The notes under the pieces: model-generated
Told to the model about the DNA's origin: nothing
What the model saw: the letters and a program-made list of their open reading frames with translations, nothing else
The model's database searches: none
Translations under genes and position numbers: made by a program
Part shown: positions 43,640 to 52,021 of the stretch, one piece after another
Layout of the letters: each line of letters begins with the position of its first letter
Numbering within the stretch: the first letter of the stretch is position 1
DNA from: Nocardioides zeae
Lineage (GTDB): Bacteria > Actinomycetota > Actinomycetes > Propionibacteriales > Nocardioidaceae
Length of the DNA stretch: 64,000 bases
Assembly (NCBI RefSeq): GCF_030818655.1
Contig: NZ_JAUTAN010000001.1
Location: forward strand, 806,001-870,000
Reading direction: 5' to 3'

Positions 43640-44382
43640 TCAAAGCCGATCCCTTCGCGCAGCGCAAGCTGCTCGACGTCCAGGCCCTGGACTCCCGTCT
43701 CGACCAGCTGAAGCACCGCCGCACCCACCTGCCGCAGCTCGCCCGGCTCGAGGAGCTCGCCGCGAGCCGCCGCGGCGTCGACGACCAGGCGCGGGACGCG
43801 CGGATCGCCGTCGACGACCTGTCGCTCGAGCAGCGCAAGGCCGACGCCGACGTGGAGCAGGTCAAGGCGCGCCGTGCCCGCGACCAGCAGCGCATGGACG
43901 CCGGTCTCGTCACCAACCCCAAGGACCTCGAGCGGATGCAGAACGAGCTCGTCTCGCTCGAGCGCCGCATCGGGTCCCTGGAGGACACCGAGCTCGAGAT
44001 CATGGAGCGCCTGGAGGAGGCCCAGGGTCGCCTCACCGCGGCCGAGGCCCGGCTCGCCGAGATCGACGCCGAGACGCAGGCGCTGTCGGCCGAGCGCGAC
44101 GCGGCCTGGGCCGAGCTCGACGCCGAGCTCGAGGCGGCCGCCGCCGAGCGCAGCCCGCTCGTCGAGGACCTCCCGGCCGACCTGCTCGCGCTCTACGACA
44201 AGATCCGCCAGAAGCAGGGCGGCATCGGTGCCGCCGAGCTGCGCCGCCGGGAGTGCGGTGGCTGCCGCCTGACCCTCGACAACGCCGAGCTCGCGGTCAT
44301 CAAGGCCGCCAGCGTGGACACGGTCGTGCGCTGCGAGGAGTGCTCGCGGATCCTCGTCCGCACGGGCGAGTCCGGCCTGTGA
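43636..44382 (+). CDS. Coiled-coil zinc ribbon protein
   Basis: 248 aa. A long alpha-helical hairpin, heptad-rich Leu/Glu/Arg/Ala from about 10 to 185, then a C4 zinc ribbon (CGGC and CEEC, about residues 200-240). Homologues are found in nearly all actinobacteria and resemble CdsZ/FlgN-type helical zinc proteins; the role is unknown. GTG 43636 overlaps the Nif3 stop; its own stop overlaps the next start, so all three are translationally coupled. Confidence 0.9.
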   Translation: MIKADPFAQRKLLDVQALDSRLDQLKHRRTHLPQLARLEELAASRRGVDDQARDARIAVDDLSLEQRKADADVEQVKARRARDQQRMDAGLVTNPKDLERMQNELVSLERRIGSLEDTELEIMERLEEAQGRLTAAEARLAEIDAETQALSAERDAAWAELDAELEAAAAERSPLVEDLPADLLALYDKIRQKQGGIGAAELRRRECGGCRLTLDNAELAVIKAASVDTVVRCEECSRILVRTGESGL

Positions 44383-45575
44383 CGTCCGCGGGCCCCGCCG
44401 AGGGCCCCGCCGAGGGCCCCGCCGCCGTCGTCGTCGAGGCGGACGGCGGGTCCCGGGGCAACCCCGGCCCCGCGGCGTACGGCGCGGTCCTGCGCGACGC
44501 CGCCACCGGCGAGGTCATCGCCCAGGACGGCGCGACGATCGGCCGGGCGACGAACAACGTGGCGGAGTACTCGGGCCTCATCGCCGGTCTGGAGCTGGCC
44601 GCGGCGTACGCGCCCGGCGCCCGGGTCGAGGTGCGCATGGACTCCAAGCTCGTCGTCGAGCAGATGGCGGGGCGCTGGAAGATCAAGCACCCGGACATGA
44701 AGCCGCTGGCGGCACGGGCGGGCGAGATCGCCCCGCCCGGCACGGTCTGGACGTGGGTGCCGCGGGCCGAGAACGCCGCGGCCGACCGGCTGGCCAACCA
44801 GGCCCTGGACGGTGTGCGGTCGGGCGTCGAGGTGCTGGCGAGCAGCGCCGGGACCGCGGCCGACGAGCCCGAGGTCACCGAGCAGGTGGACGTCGCCGAG
44901 CAGCAGGTCGCCCCTGCGGCGCCGACGACCCTGGTGATCGTGCGGCACGGCGTCACGGCCCACACCGCCGAGAAGCGCTTCTCGGGCGGCCTCGCGTCGG
45001 CGAACCCCCCGCTGGTCGAGGAGGGGCGTGCCCAGGTGCGCGCCACCGCCGCCTGGCTCCGACCGCTCGGGGAGGAGGTCGCCGCCGTGGTGACGTCGCC
45101 CGTGCGCCGGACGCGCGAGTCTGCGGAGATCCTCGCCGCGGCGCTCGAGGTGCCGCTCGTGGAGGAGCCGGGCTTCGCGGAGATGGAGTTCGGGGCGTGG
45201 GACGGCCTCACCTTCGGCGAGGTGCGGGCGCGGCACCAGGCCGACCTCGACGCCTGGCTCGGGTCGCTGGACGCCCGCGCGGGCGGTCCCCGCGGCGAGT
45301 CCTTCCGCGGCGTGGAGGAGCGCGTCCTCGCCGGTCTGCGCCGGGTGCTGGACACCTACCGCGGTCGCACGGTCGTCGTCGTCTCCCACGTGACGCCCAT
45401 CAAGACCCTCGTCGCGCACGCGCTCGGGGCGCCGCTGACGGCCCTGTTCCGGATGGAGCTCGCGCCCGCCTCGGTGACCGTCGTCAGCCACTACGCGGGC
45501 GGGCGCGACGGCGAGGACACGGCCAGCCTGCGGCTCTTCAACGCCCGGCCCGGGGACGGTCCGTTCGGGGCCTGA
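44379..45575 (+). CDS. Bifunctional RNase H / phosphoglycerate-mutase-like phosphatase
   Basis: 398 aa fusion. The N-terminal RNase HI domain has the catalytic acids in VEADGGSRGNPGPAAYG, NNVAEYSGLIAGLE and RMDSKLVVEQ. A linker of about 45 residues follows, then a histidine phosphatase domain with the phospho-His in VIVRHGVTAHT and the second His in VVSHVTPIK. The M. tuberculosis homologue Rv2228c combines RNase H with alpha-ribazole phosphatase activity for cobalamin. The first codons hold a 12-base repeat (GGCCCCGCCGAG). GTG 44379 overlaps the previous stop. Confidence 0.94.
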   Translation: MTSAGPAEGPAEGPAAVVVEADGGSRGNPGPAAYGAVLRDAATGEVIAQDGATIGRATNNVAEYSGLIAGLELAAAYAPGARVEVRMDSKLVVEQMAGRWKIKHPDMKPLAARAGEIAPPGTVWTWVPRAENAAADRLANQALDGVRSGVEVLASSAGTAADEPEVTEQVDVAEQQVAPAAPTTLVIVRHGVTAHTAEKRFSGGLASANPPLVEEGRAQVRATAAWLRPLGEEVAAVVTSPVRRTRESAEILAAALEVPLVEEPGFAEMEFGAWDGLTFGEVRARHQADLDAWLGSLDARAGGPRGESFRGVEERVLAGLRRVLDTYRGRTVVVVSHVTPIKTLVAHALGAPLTALFRMELAPASVTVVSHYAGGRDGEDTASLRLFNARPGDGPFGA

Positions 45576-45590
45576 GCACCCGAGCAGCGC

Positions 45591-46379
45591 TCAGAGCTCG
45601 GCGACCACCACGTCGAGCTGGGTGCCCCGGGGCGTGGGGGCGCCCTCCTCGACGTACCAGCCCAGGTCGCGCAGCTGCGCCGCGAACGCCTGCGGGGTGC
45701 GCGGGGTGCCGCCGTCGGTGAGGACGGCCCGCACGATGCGGCCCTTCGTCGCCTTGTTGAAGTGGCTGACGACCTTGCGGGCGCCCTGGTGCTCGTGGAG
45801 CACCCGCACGGTGACGGTCCGCCGGGCCACGTCGCCCTCGGGGCGCCAGAACGCGGCGTACGTGCCCGACCGGAGGTCGACGAGCACCCCCGAGCCGACG
45901 CCCTCGGCCACGGCCTCGCCGAGGTGCCGGCGCCAGTGGGCGGCGACGGGGCCGAGGCCCGGGAGGGTGGTGTCGCCGGAGAGGCGGTACGACGGGATCC
46001 GGTCCGCGAGGCGGACGAGCCCGAACACGGACGACGTCACGGCCACCCGGCGCAGGCGGCGGCGCGCCGCGGCGTCGAGGGAGGCGGCGTCGAGCGCGTC
46101 GTAGACCACGCCGGTGTAGATCTGCTCGGCGCGAGCGGTCGGCGCCGTGCGGAGGCCGGCGTTGCGGGCCACGAGCTCGGTCTGCGTCGGCCCCAGGCCG
46201 AGCACCGCGGCCGCGGCGGCGGCGTCCGCTCCGGCGTCGGCGGAGCACAGCCCGACGAGCGCGTCCAGCACCTCCTCGCGGCCCGGGGTGAGCACGGGGA
46301 AGGACAGCGACCCGAGGTCGAGCGGCTTCCCGCGGGTCGGCGCGGACTTGCCCTCGCTGGGCGGCAGGAGGAGGAGCAC
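45591..46379 (-). CDS. yaaA: YaaA-family peroxide stress protein
   Basis: 262 aa. The family lowers free iron and DNA damage during peroxide stress and binds DNA. The signature start LLLPPSEGK is at residues 3-11; later SGVFGL-type SSVFGLVRLADRIPSYRL, DLRSGTYAAFW and VVSHFNKATKGR are also conserved. GTG 46379 is taken because the signature begins there in the family; no strong ribosome site is seen. Convergent with the RNase H gene, 15 bases apart. Confidence 0.9.
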   Translation of the reverse strand: MLLLLPPSEGKSAPTRGKPLDLGSLSFPVLTPGREEVLDALVGLCSADAGADAAAAAAVLGLGPTQTELVARNAGLRTAPTARAEQIYTGVVYDALDAASLDAAARRRLRRVAVTSSVFGLVRLADRIPSYRLSGDTTLPGLGPVAAHWRRHLGEAVAEGVGSGVLVDLRSGTYAAFWRPEGDVARRTVTVRVLHEHQGARKVVSHFNKATKGRIVRAVLTDGGTPRTPQAFAAQLRDLGWYVEEGAPTPRGTQLDVVVAEL

Positions 46380-46476
46380 GACGTGCCACTCTAGGGCCCG
46401 GCCGGGTACGCCGCGTCGCCCGGTTGAGCCCCCGTGCTCAGTCCCGCCGGGGTCGGCGCGGCGTAGGAAGGACCCC

Positions 46477-46899
46477 ATGTCCACGAACGAGCCCGTCGTC
46501 GCCCACCGCCCGTCCCTCCGCGACCTCGCCTGGGGGATCGCCGTCGCCGTCCTCGCCGCCGCCGCGTGGTGCGGGTGGATGGGCTGGGACGACGAGTACC
46601 AGGTCGATGCCGCGACGAACGAGATCAGCGGGCCCTACGAGGCGTGGCAGGTCGTCGGCTGCGTCCTGACGCTGCTCGTTCTCGGGGTGGTCGCCGCGCG
46701 GTGGTGGCGCCCCTTCGCCACGGCGATCGTGCTGTCCGTCTCCTTCACCGTCGCCTGGTCGGTGACGGCGACGACGATGGACGACGAGGAGACCGGCCTG
46801 TGGATGATCGGCGCCGTCATGGTGCTGGTCGGCACGTCCGCCGTATCCCTCCTGCTGGCGGCCATGGTGGCGGCTGTCCGCTCGCGGGAGCCGCGGTGA
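46477..46899 (+). CDS. Small four-helix membrane protein
   Basis: 140 aa with four hydrophobic segments (about residues 16-36, 57-76, 82-100 and 110-130) and short charged loops (DDEYQVDAATNE and TTMDDEETG). N and C ends both appear cytoplasmic. ATG 46477 follows AGGAAGGA. No family recognised; similar short proteins are common in Nocardioidaceae-type genomes. Confidence 0.7.
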   Translation: MSTNEPVVAHRPSLRDLAWGIAVAVLAAAAWCGWMGWDDEYQVDAATNEISGPYEAWQVVGCVLTLLVLGVVAARWWRPFATAIVLSVSFTVAWSVTATTMDDEETGLWMIGAVMVLVGTSAVSLLLAAMVAAVRSREPR

Positions 46900-46958
46900 C
46901 GGGTCCCGACGTAACGTCGGTGGGACCCGACCGACAGCGATCACCAGGAGGTGCCCCC

Positions 46959-47231
46959 GTGGCGGAGAAGAAGGGCCCCGGCCCGAGCGTCAAGGACGAC
47001 GAGACCTACGAGGCGCTGCGCCGCGAGGGCGCGAGCAAGGAGAAGGCGGCACGCATCGCGAACGCCTCGGCCAAGGAGGGGTCCGACACCGTCGGGCGGC
47101 GCGGCGGGAAGGCGGGGTCCTACGAGGACTGGACCGTCGAGGACCTGCGCAAGCGCGCCGCCGAGCTCGACGTCGAGGGTCGCTCGTCGATGAAGAAGGA
47201 CGAGCTGGTCAAGGCGCTGCGCGACCGCTGA
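46959..47231 (+). CDS. Small SAP / Rho-N-like DNA-binding protein
   Basis: 90 aa, strongly basic and acidic mixed. The N-terminal half (PSVKDDETYEALRREGASKE, KAARIANA) is the pattern of the short DUF7218-type proteins; the C-terminal 35 residues (WTVEDLRKRAAELDVEGRSS, MKKDELVKALR) are a SAP/Rho-N helix-extended loop-helix that binds nucleic acid. GTG 46959 follows CCAGGAGG. Probably a stress or nucleoid-associated protein; inference only. Confidence 0.82.
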   Translation: MAEKKGPGPSVKDDETYEALRREGASKEKAARIANASAKEGSDTVGRRGGKAGSYEDWTVEDLRKRAAELDVEGRSSMKKDELVKALRDR

Positions 47232-47256
47232 GCCGCTCGGCGCCCGCCGGGCCGGC

Positions 47257-47916
47257 TCAGCCCACGAGACCGTGCTCGTGGGCGAAGACGACGATCTGCA
47301 CGCGGTCGCGGAGCCCGAGCTTGCGCAGGATGGCGCCGACGTGGGTCTTCACCGTCGACTCGCTGACGAACACGCTCTCCGCGATCTCGGCGTTGGACCG
47401 TCCGCGGGCCACCGCCGCGAACACCTCGCGCTCCTTGTCCGTGAGGGAGACGTACGTCGCGGGCGGTGGCGCCTGCGCCCGCAGCTGCCCGTCGAGCAGG
47501 GTCGCGAGGTCCTGCGGGGCGAGCACCGCGTTGCCGTGGTGGACGGTGCGGACGGCGTCGCGCAGCAGCAGCGGCGTGGTGTCCTTCAGCAGGAACCCGC
47601 TCGCGCCGTACCGGATCGCCGTCGCCGCCCGGTCGTCGAGGTTGAACGTCGTGAGCACGACGACCCGCACGGGCCGCTCGCGGCGCGCCACCCGCTCCGG
47701 CGAGAAGATCTGCCGTGTGGCCTCGACGCCGTCCATCTCGGGCATCCGCACGTCCATGAGCACGACGTCGGGCTGCACCTCGTCGACGACCTGCACGGCC
47801 CGGAGGCCGTCGCCCGCCTGACCGACCACCTCCATGTCGTCGGCGGCGTCGACGATGACGGAGACGCCGGCCCGGAAGAGCTCCTGGTCGTCGACGAGCA
47901 CGACCCGGATCGTCAT
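47257..47916 (-). CDS. NarL/FixJ-family response regulator
   Basis: 219 aa. Receiver with DDQ near the start and phospho-Asp in DVVLMDVRMPEMDG (about 54), switch Thr and Lys (VVLTTF, FLLKD), then a LuxR-type HTH (LTDKEREVFAAVARGRSNAE to STVKTHVGAILRKLGLRD). ATG 47916 overlaps the kinase stop by 4 bases. Partner of the kinase at 47913-49220. Confidence 0.96.
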   Translation of the reverse strand: MTIRVVLVDDQELFRAGVSVIVDAADDMEVVGQAGDGLRAVQVVDEVQPDVVLMDVRMPEMDGVEATRQIFSPERVARRERPVRVVVLTTFNLDDRAATAIRYGASGFLLKDTTPLLLRDAVRTVHHGNAVLAPQDLATLLDGQLRAQAPPPATYVSLTDKEREVFAAVARGRSNAEIAESVFVSESTVKTHVGAILRKLGLRDRVQIVVFAHEHGLVG

Positions 47917-49220
47917 GTGGTGCTCCCGGCGCGCACGGGCACCCAGGCGGTCGCGGTGTAGGTCGGGCCCTCGGCCTCCTGCCGGCGCCGGACGTCGAGA
48001 CGGCCCCCGACGGCCTCGAGCCGTCGCCGCATGCCCTCGACCCCGCGACCCGACCCGTCGCCGGGGTCGCCGGTCGCCGCGCCGAGCGGCACCGTCTGCT
48101 CGTCCGCCGTCTCCGCCACCACGTTGCGCACCTCGATCCTCAGCTCCTGCTCCCCGGCCCCGTCGGGCCAGTGTCGCTCGACCCGCACCGGGGTGTCGCG
48201 GCGGCCGTGCCGCATCGCGTTGGTGAGCATCTCCTGGAGCACGCGGTGGGCCACGGTCGCGAGCTCGGGAGGAAGTGGCCGCGGGCGTCCGACCTCGTGG
48301 TGCTCCACGGTGAACCCGCTGCCGCGCACGCCGGCGACGAGGGCGTCGGCGTCGCCCACCGACCCGGCCGCGGCCGCCGTCGGCGCCTGCGGTCCGGACA
48401 GCACGTGCCGCACGTCCTGCAACGACGAGCGGGCGGAGGTCGCAATGGTCGCCAGCGTCTCCTTGAGCCGCTCCTCGCCCGTCAGGAACTGGGCCGACTC
48501 GGCCTGGGCGAGGATCACCGCGAGCGAGTGCCCGACGACGTCGTGGACGTCGCGGGCCATCCGCGCCTGCTCCTCCTGCAGGCGGGCGATCTCCTGCACC
48601 TGCTGGGTCTCGCGGTGCGCCCGCTCTGCGTCCTCCTCTGCGGCGACCTGCGAGACCCGCGAGGCACGGGCGCGCTCCGCGAGACGGAGCGAGACGCCGA
48701 CGAGCCAGGGGGCGAGCAGGAGGGAGACGAAGAGACCGAGCAGCACGACGGGCCAGGAGCCGCCGAGCTGGTCGTGGAGGACCGAGATGATCTCGCCGCC
48801 GCGCTGCCCGCGGTGGAGGACGCTGTCGAGCTGACCGAGCTCCGCGAGCGTGAGGAAGACGAACCCGGCCAGGGGCATCGACGCCAACCCGGCGACCACG
48901 GTGACGCGACTGCCCCAGCGGGCCGTGCCGAAGGCCACGACGACGACCGCCGCCTGCACGAGGAGCACGGGGATCCCGAGCGTCCCCTGGGCGAGGCAGG
49001 TGAGCCACACGAGCGCGAGCGCGGCGCCGGGCAGCCGGCGGGCGAGGCCGGTGGACAGGCCGGTCGCGGCGACGACCAGCGCGAGCGGGCCCAGGTCGCC
49101 GTCCACCCGCCACGGGAGGCGCAGCACCTCCACCGTGCCCACGAGGACGACGACGAGGCCGAGCACGAGGTCGGGTGCCCACCCGCGCCAGGTGCGCGGG
49201 AGCGGCGGGGTCGTGGTCAT
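47913..49220 (-). CDS. HPK7/DesK-type sensor histidine kinase
   Basis: 435 aa. Four or more membrane helices in the first 190 residues with short loops, then a coiled linker (AERAHRETQQVQEIARLQEE), the HisKA_3 motif with the phospho-His in RMARDVHDVVGHSL, and a HATPase domain with LTNAMRHG and GRGVEGMRRRLEAVGG. The membrane-embedded sensor without an external domain suggests it reads envelope state. ATG 49220 overlaps the upstream small gene by 4 bases. Confidence 0.94.
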   Translation of the reverse strand: MTTTPPLPRTWRGWAPDLVLGLVVVLVGTVEVLRLPWRVDGDLGPLALVVAATGLSTGLARRLPGAALALVWLTCLAQGTLGIPVLLVQAAVVVVAFGTARWGSRVTVVAGLASMPLAGFVFLTLAELGQLDSVLHRGQRGGEIISVLHDQLGGSWPVVLLGLFVSLLLAPWLVGVSLRLAERARASRVSQVAAEEDAERAHRETQQVQEIARLQEEQARMARDVHDVVGHSLAVILAQAESAQFLTGEERLKETLATIATSARSSLQDVRHVLSGPQAPTAAAAGSVGDADALVAGVRGSGFTVEHHEVGRPRPLPPELATVAHRVLQEMLTNAMRHGRRDTPVRVERHWPDGAGEQELRIEVRNVVAETADEQTVPLGAATGDPGDGSGRGVEGMRRRLEAVGGRLDVRRRQEAEGPTYTATAWVPVRAGSTT

Positions 49221-49654
49221 GTCGGGCCCCCCACGGGCGTGGGCGCAGCCGACCGCTCCCGGGCGCGCCACCAGGCCGGGCGGCGCCCGCGGGTCAGGGG
49301 GTCGTTCCGCAGGGAGGAGCCGTGGGACACCGTGCCCAGCCACACGAGGGGCGGGAGCGCCCGTGGCGCCGGCGGGGTCCCGGCCCGCCACGCGAGGAGC
49401 AGCACGGCGGAGAGCGCGGCGATGGCGGGGCCTCCTGCCAGGTAGGTGAGCGCGTGACCCCGCAATGGAACCACGGCGAGGATCCCCGGGCCGGCGAGCG
49501 CCGCCGGGACCTGCGAGGTGGCCGTGGGGCCCGGCACCGTGTCCACCTCGTGGAGGACCGGTCCGTCCGCGGTCAGGACGAGGTCGACGCGCGCCGCGCT
49601 GCGACAGCCGCGGGCCACGGCGGCGACGCGGGGGTCGCTGAGCAGGATGATCAC
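49217..49654 (-). CDS. Small membrane protein heading the two-component operon
   Basis: 145 aa from GTG 49654. One clear hydrophobic segment (YLAGGPAIAALSAVLLLAW, about 70-90), a first half with beta-like stretches and an Arg/Pro-rich tail. Its stop overlaps the kinase start (ATGA), and the kinase-regulator junction has the same overlap, so it belongs to the operon. No family recognised; whether it is made depends on the GTG, which lacks a strong ribosome site. Confidence 0.5.
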   Translation of the reverse strand: MIILLSDPRVAAVARGCRSAARVDLVLTADGPVLHEVDTVPGPTATSQVPAALAGPGILAVVPLRGHALTYLAGGPAIAALSAVLLLAWRAGTPPAPRALPPLVWLGTVSHGSSLRNDPLTRGRRPAWWRARERSAAPTPVGGPT

Positions 49655-49757
49655 GACGACGATGCTGGCCGTCCGCGCGGTCGGGGGCTTCCGCCTGAGG
49701 TGCCGACCTGCTGGCCGCGAGGATGAACCGGGGTCGCAGAGCGACTACCGTCGCCGT

Positions 49758-50390
49758 GTGCTCGTGAAGATCTGCGGTCTCGACACCGTCGCCAACGTCC
49801 GTGCCGCCGTCGCTGCCGGGGCCGACGCCGTCGGCGTGGTGATGAGCCCGGGCAGCCCCCGCGACCGCACGGCCGCGGAGGCGACCGCGCTGCTGGCGGC
49901 CGCCACCGAGGCCGCCGCCGAGGCGGGACGCACCGTCGACACCGTGCTCGTCGTCAGCACCATGCCGGCCGCCGAGGCGGCCCGCACCGCCGTCGCGGTC
50001 GGGGCGTCGGTGGTGCAGCTGCACGGGCGGTACGACGCGGACGACGTCGCCGCCGCCCGCGCCGTCGGGCCGCGGGTCTGGCGCGCCACCTCGCTGCGGG
50101 ACGAGCCGTCCCCCCGCGTCGGCGCCCGCGGCGAGGAGGTGCTCCTGCTCGACGCACCGGTGCCCGGGTCGGGCGAGCGGTGGGACACGACCGGGCTGGC
50201 CGCGCTCGGGCTGGACGGCCCCTGGCTGCTCGCCGGCGGGCTGTCGCCGGCGAACGTGGCCGCGGCCGTGCGCGAGGTGCGTCCCGGGGGCGTCGACGTG
50301 TCCAGCGGCGTCGAGGCGGCCCGGGGCGTCAAGGACCCCGACCTGGTGCGGGCGTTCGTCGCGCACGCCAGGGCCGCCGCCGCGGGCTGA
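49758..50390 (+). CDS. trpF: Phosphoribosylanthranilate isomerase
   Basis: 210 aa TIM barrel for the third step of tryptophan synthesis. The catalytic Cys is in VKICGL (residues 3-8), QLHG is near residue 90, an Asp lies in EVLLLDAPVPG and the phosphate-binding LLAGGLSPAN and VDVSSGVEA follow. GTG 49758 gives the usual N-terminus. It is away from other trp genes here, which is common for trpF in actinobacteria. Confidence 0.93.
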   Translation: MLVKICGLDTVANVRAAVAAGADAVGVVMSPGSPRDRTAAEATALLAAATEAAAEAGRTVDTVLVVSTMPAAEAARTAVAVGASVVQLHGRYDADDVAAARAVGPRVWRATSLRDEPSPRVGARGEEVLLLDAPVPGSGERWDTTGLAALGLDGPWLLAGGLSPANVAAAVREVRPGGVDVSSGVEAARGVKDPDLVRAFVAHARAAAAG

Positions 50391-50408
50391 GCGGCGCGCG
50401 CGGGACCG

Positions 50409-51068
50409 TCAGCCGCGACGGCGGGCGAGCAACGTCGAGTCGTCGACGTGCAGGGTCACGCCGTCGTGCACGGTGGGCCGGTGCCGCTGCTCGGCGACCA
50501 CGACCTCGACGTCGTCCGGCAGGCTCTCGACGAGGTCCGTCGCCACCCACATCGCCCGGCGGTGCGCGTCGCTGATCTGGAGCGAGTCCGACGGGGCGTG
50601 GCCCACGACGAGGAGGTGCCCGCCCGGGGCCACCGCCTCCGCGAGCCGGCGGGTCACCGCCACCATGCCGCCGTCCGGCGGGTGGAGGAAGTGGGTCGTC
50701 ACCAGGTCGAACTGCCGCCCTCCGGCGGCGAAGGTGCGTGCGTCGACCTGCCACCACTCGACGCGGTCGGCCACGCCGGCCTCCGCCGCGTGGTGCGCGG
50801 CGCGCGCGAGGCCCGCCGCGGAGAAGTCCGCGCCGGTGACGCGCCATCCCTGCCGGGCCAGCCACACCACGTCGCCGCCCTCGCCGCAGCCGACGTCGAG
50901 CGCCGTGCCCGGCGTGAGGCCCGCGACCTCGGCGACGAGCTGCACGTTGGGGTTGCCGCTCCACGTGCGGTTCGCGGCGCCGGCGTAGCGGTCCTCCCAG
51001 CCCTCGGGCTCGAAGTAGTCCGGGGGCGGTGGGGTCGCGTCCTGCCCGTGCTCGTGGTCGTGGCTCAT
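50409..51068 (-). CDS. Class I SAM-dependent methyltransferase
   Basis: 219 aa. Motif I ALDVGCGEGGDVVWLA (about 56-71), acidic loop VTGADFSAAGLARA, motif with WWQVDARTF, and a C-terminal beta region. The His-rich start (MSHDHEHG) might bind metal. Substrate unknown; the pattern is like thiopurine/tellurite-type or small-molecule methyltransferases. Convergent with trpF, and 48 bases downstream of the BTAD regulator on the same strand. Confidence 0.86.
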   Translation of the reverse strand: MSHDHEHGQDATPPPPDYFEPEGWEDRYAGAANRTWSGNPNVQLVAEVAGLTPGTALDVGCGEGGDVVWLARQGWRVTGADFSAAGLARAAHHAAEAGVADRVEWWQVDARTFAAGGRQFDLVTTHFLHPPDGGMVAVTRRLAEAVAPGGHLLVVGHAPSDSLQISDAHRRAMWVATDLVESLPDDVEVVVAEQRHRPTVHDGVTLHVDDSTLLARRRG

Positions 51069-51115
51069 GCGGCCAGCCTGCCGGTGCGGCCGGGGCCGGG
51101 CAAGCGGCCTCCCGG

Positions 51116-51823
51116 TCAGCGGTCGATCGGGCGGCCGAGGAGCGGCGCCACGACGTCACGGATCGCGGGTGACGGACGCAGCCCGAGCTCCGTGGCGAGC
51201 AGCCGCCGGTAGGCGTCGTACTGGCGCAGTGCCTCGCCGTGGTTGCCCTCCGCCAGGTGGACGGCGATGACCTGGCGGTGCGCGGTCTCGCGGAGCGGTT
51301 CCCCGCTGACGGCGGCGAGCGCCGCGGCGAGCGCCTCGCTGAAGCGGCCCTCCTGCCGCAGGGCCTGGGCGTACCGCTCGAGGGCGTGCAGCCGGCGCTG
51401 GCGGTGGCTCTCGCGCACGGGGTCGAGCCAGGGCTCGTCCCAGTCGGGCAGCAGGTCGAGGTGGAGCAGGCTGAGGTCCGGTGCGGGCGCGTCGTCCACC
51501 ACCTCCGCGGCGAGACGGTGGGCGACCGCCAGGTCCACCTGCACGTCCTCGGTCAGGCAGAGCGACGTCTGGTCGGAGCGCACCACGACCCGGCCGCGGG
51601 GCCGCGGCAGGCGCCACAGCGTCGAGCGCAGGTTGGACGCGGCCCGGCCCGCGGGGAGGTCGGGCCAGAGCCGCTCGGCCACTCCGGCCCGTCGGGCGCG
51701 CCCGCCGGGGGAGTCGACCGCCAGGAGCGCGAGCAGGCGCTGCCCGGCTCGGGACACCCGCTGCGGCTCGTCGCCGAAGGTCACGGCGAAGTCGCCCAAC
51801 AGGCACACACGTACGACGCTCAT
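51116..51823 (-). CDS. SARP/AfsR-type BTAD regulator
   Basis: 235 aa. An N-terminal OmpR-like winged helix (VRVCLLGDFAVTFGDEPQRV to LWPDLPAGRAASNLRSTLWR) followed by a bacterial transcriptional activation domain of TPR-like helices (HALERYAQALRQEGRFSEAL to YDAYRRLLATELGLRPSP). SARPs bind direct repeats and activate nearby genes. It is divergent from the Mn-catalase gene, and the 198-base gap holds five 12-base repeats (51897-51956), a likely target. ATG 51823. Confidence 0.9.
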   Translation of the reverse strand: MSVVRVCLLGDFAVTFGDEPQRVSRAGQRLLALLAVDSPGGRARRAGVAERLWPDLPAGRAASNLRSTLWRLPRPRGRVVVRSDQTSLCLTEDVQVDLAVAHRLAAEVVDDAPAPDLSLLHLDLLPDWDEPWLDPVRESHRQRRLHALERYAQALRQEGRFSEALAAALAAVSGEPLRETAHRQVIAVHLAEGNHGEALRQYDAYRRLLATELGLRPSPAIRDVVAPLLGRPIDR

Positions 51824-51896
51824 CGACCCTCCCCGGCTCCGCGATCCCGGTGCCCGCGACGGGCCGTGCCATGCGGGGGTGACGCCACGGAGACGG

Positions 51897-51956
51897 CGGG
51901 ACCACGGGCGGGACCACGGGAAGGACCACGGCCGGGACCACGCCCGGGGACACGGG
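51897..51956. repeat. 12-bp direct repeats between BTAD regulator and Mn-catalase
   Basis: Five units at 51897, 51909, 51921, 51933 and 51945, consensus CGGGACCACGGG, the first two identical. They lie 66 bases from the catalase start. Confidence 0.8.
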
Positions 51957-52021
51957 CGGGGTGGAGCGTCGGGCTCGTCCGGGAGCGATCCCCGCTCCCG
52001 TCCAGCGAGAAGGAGACGCAC

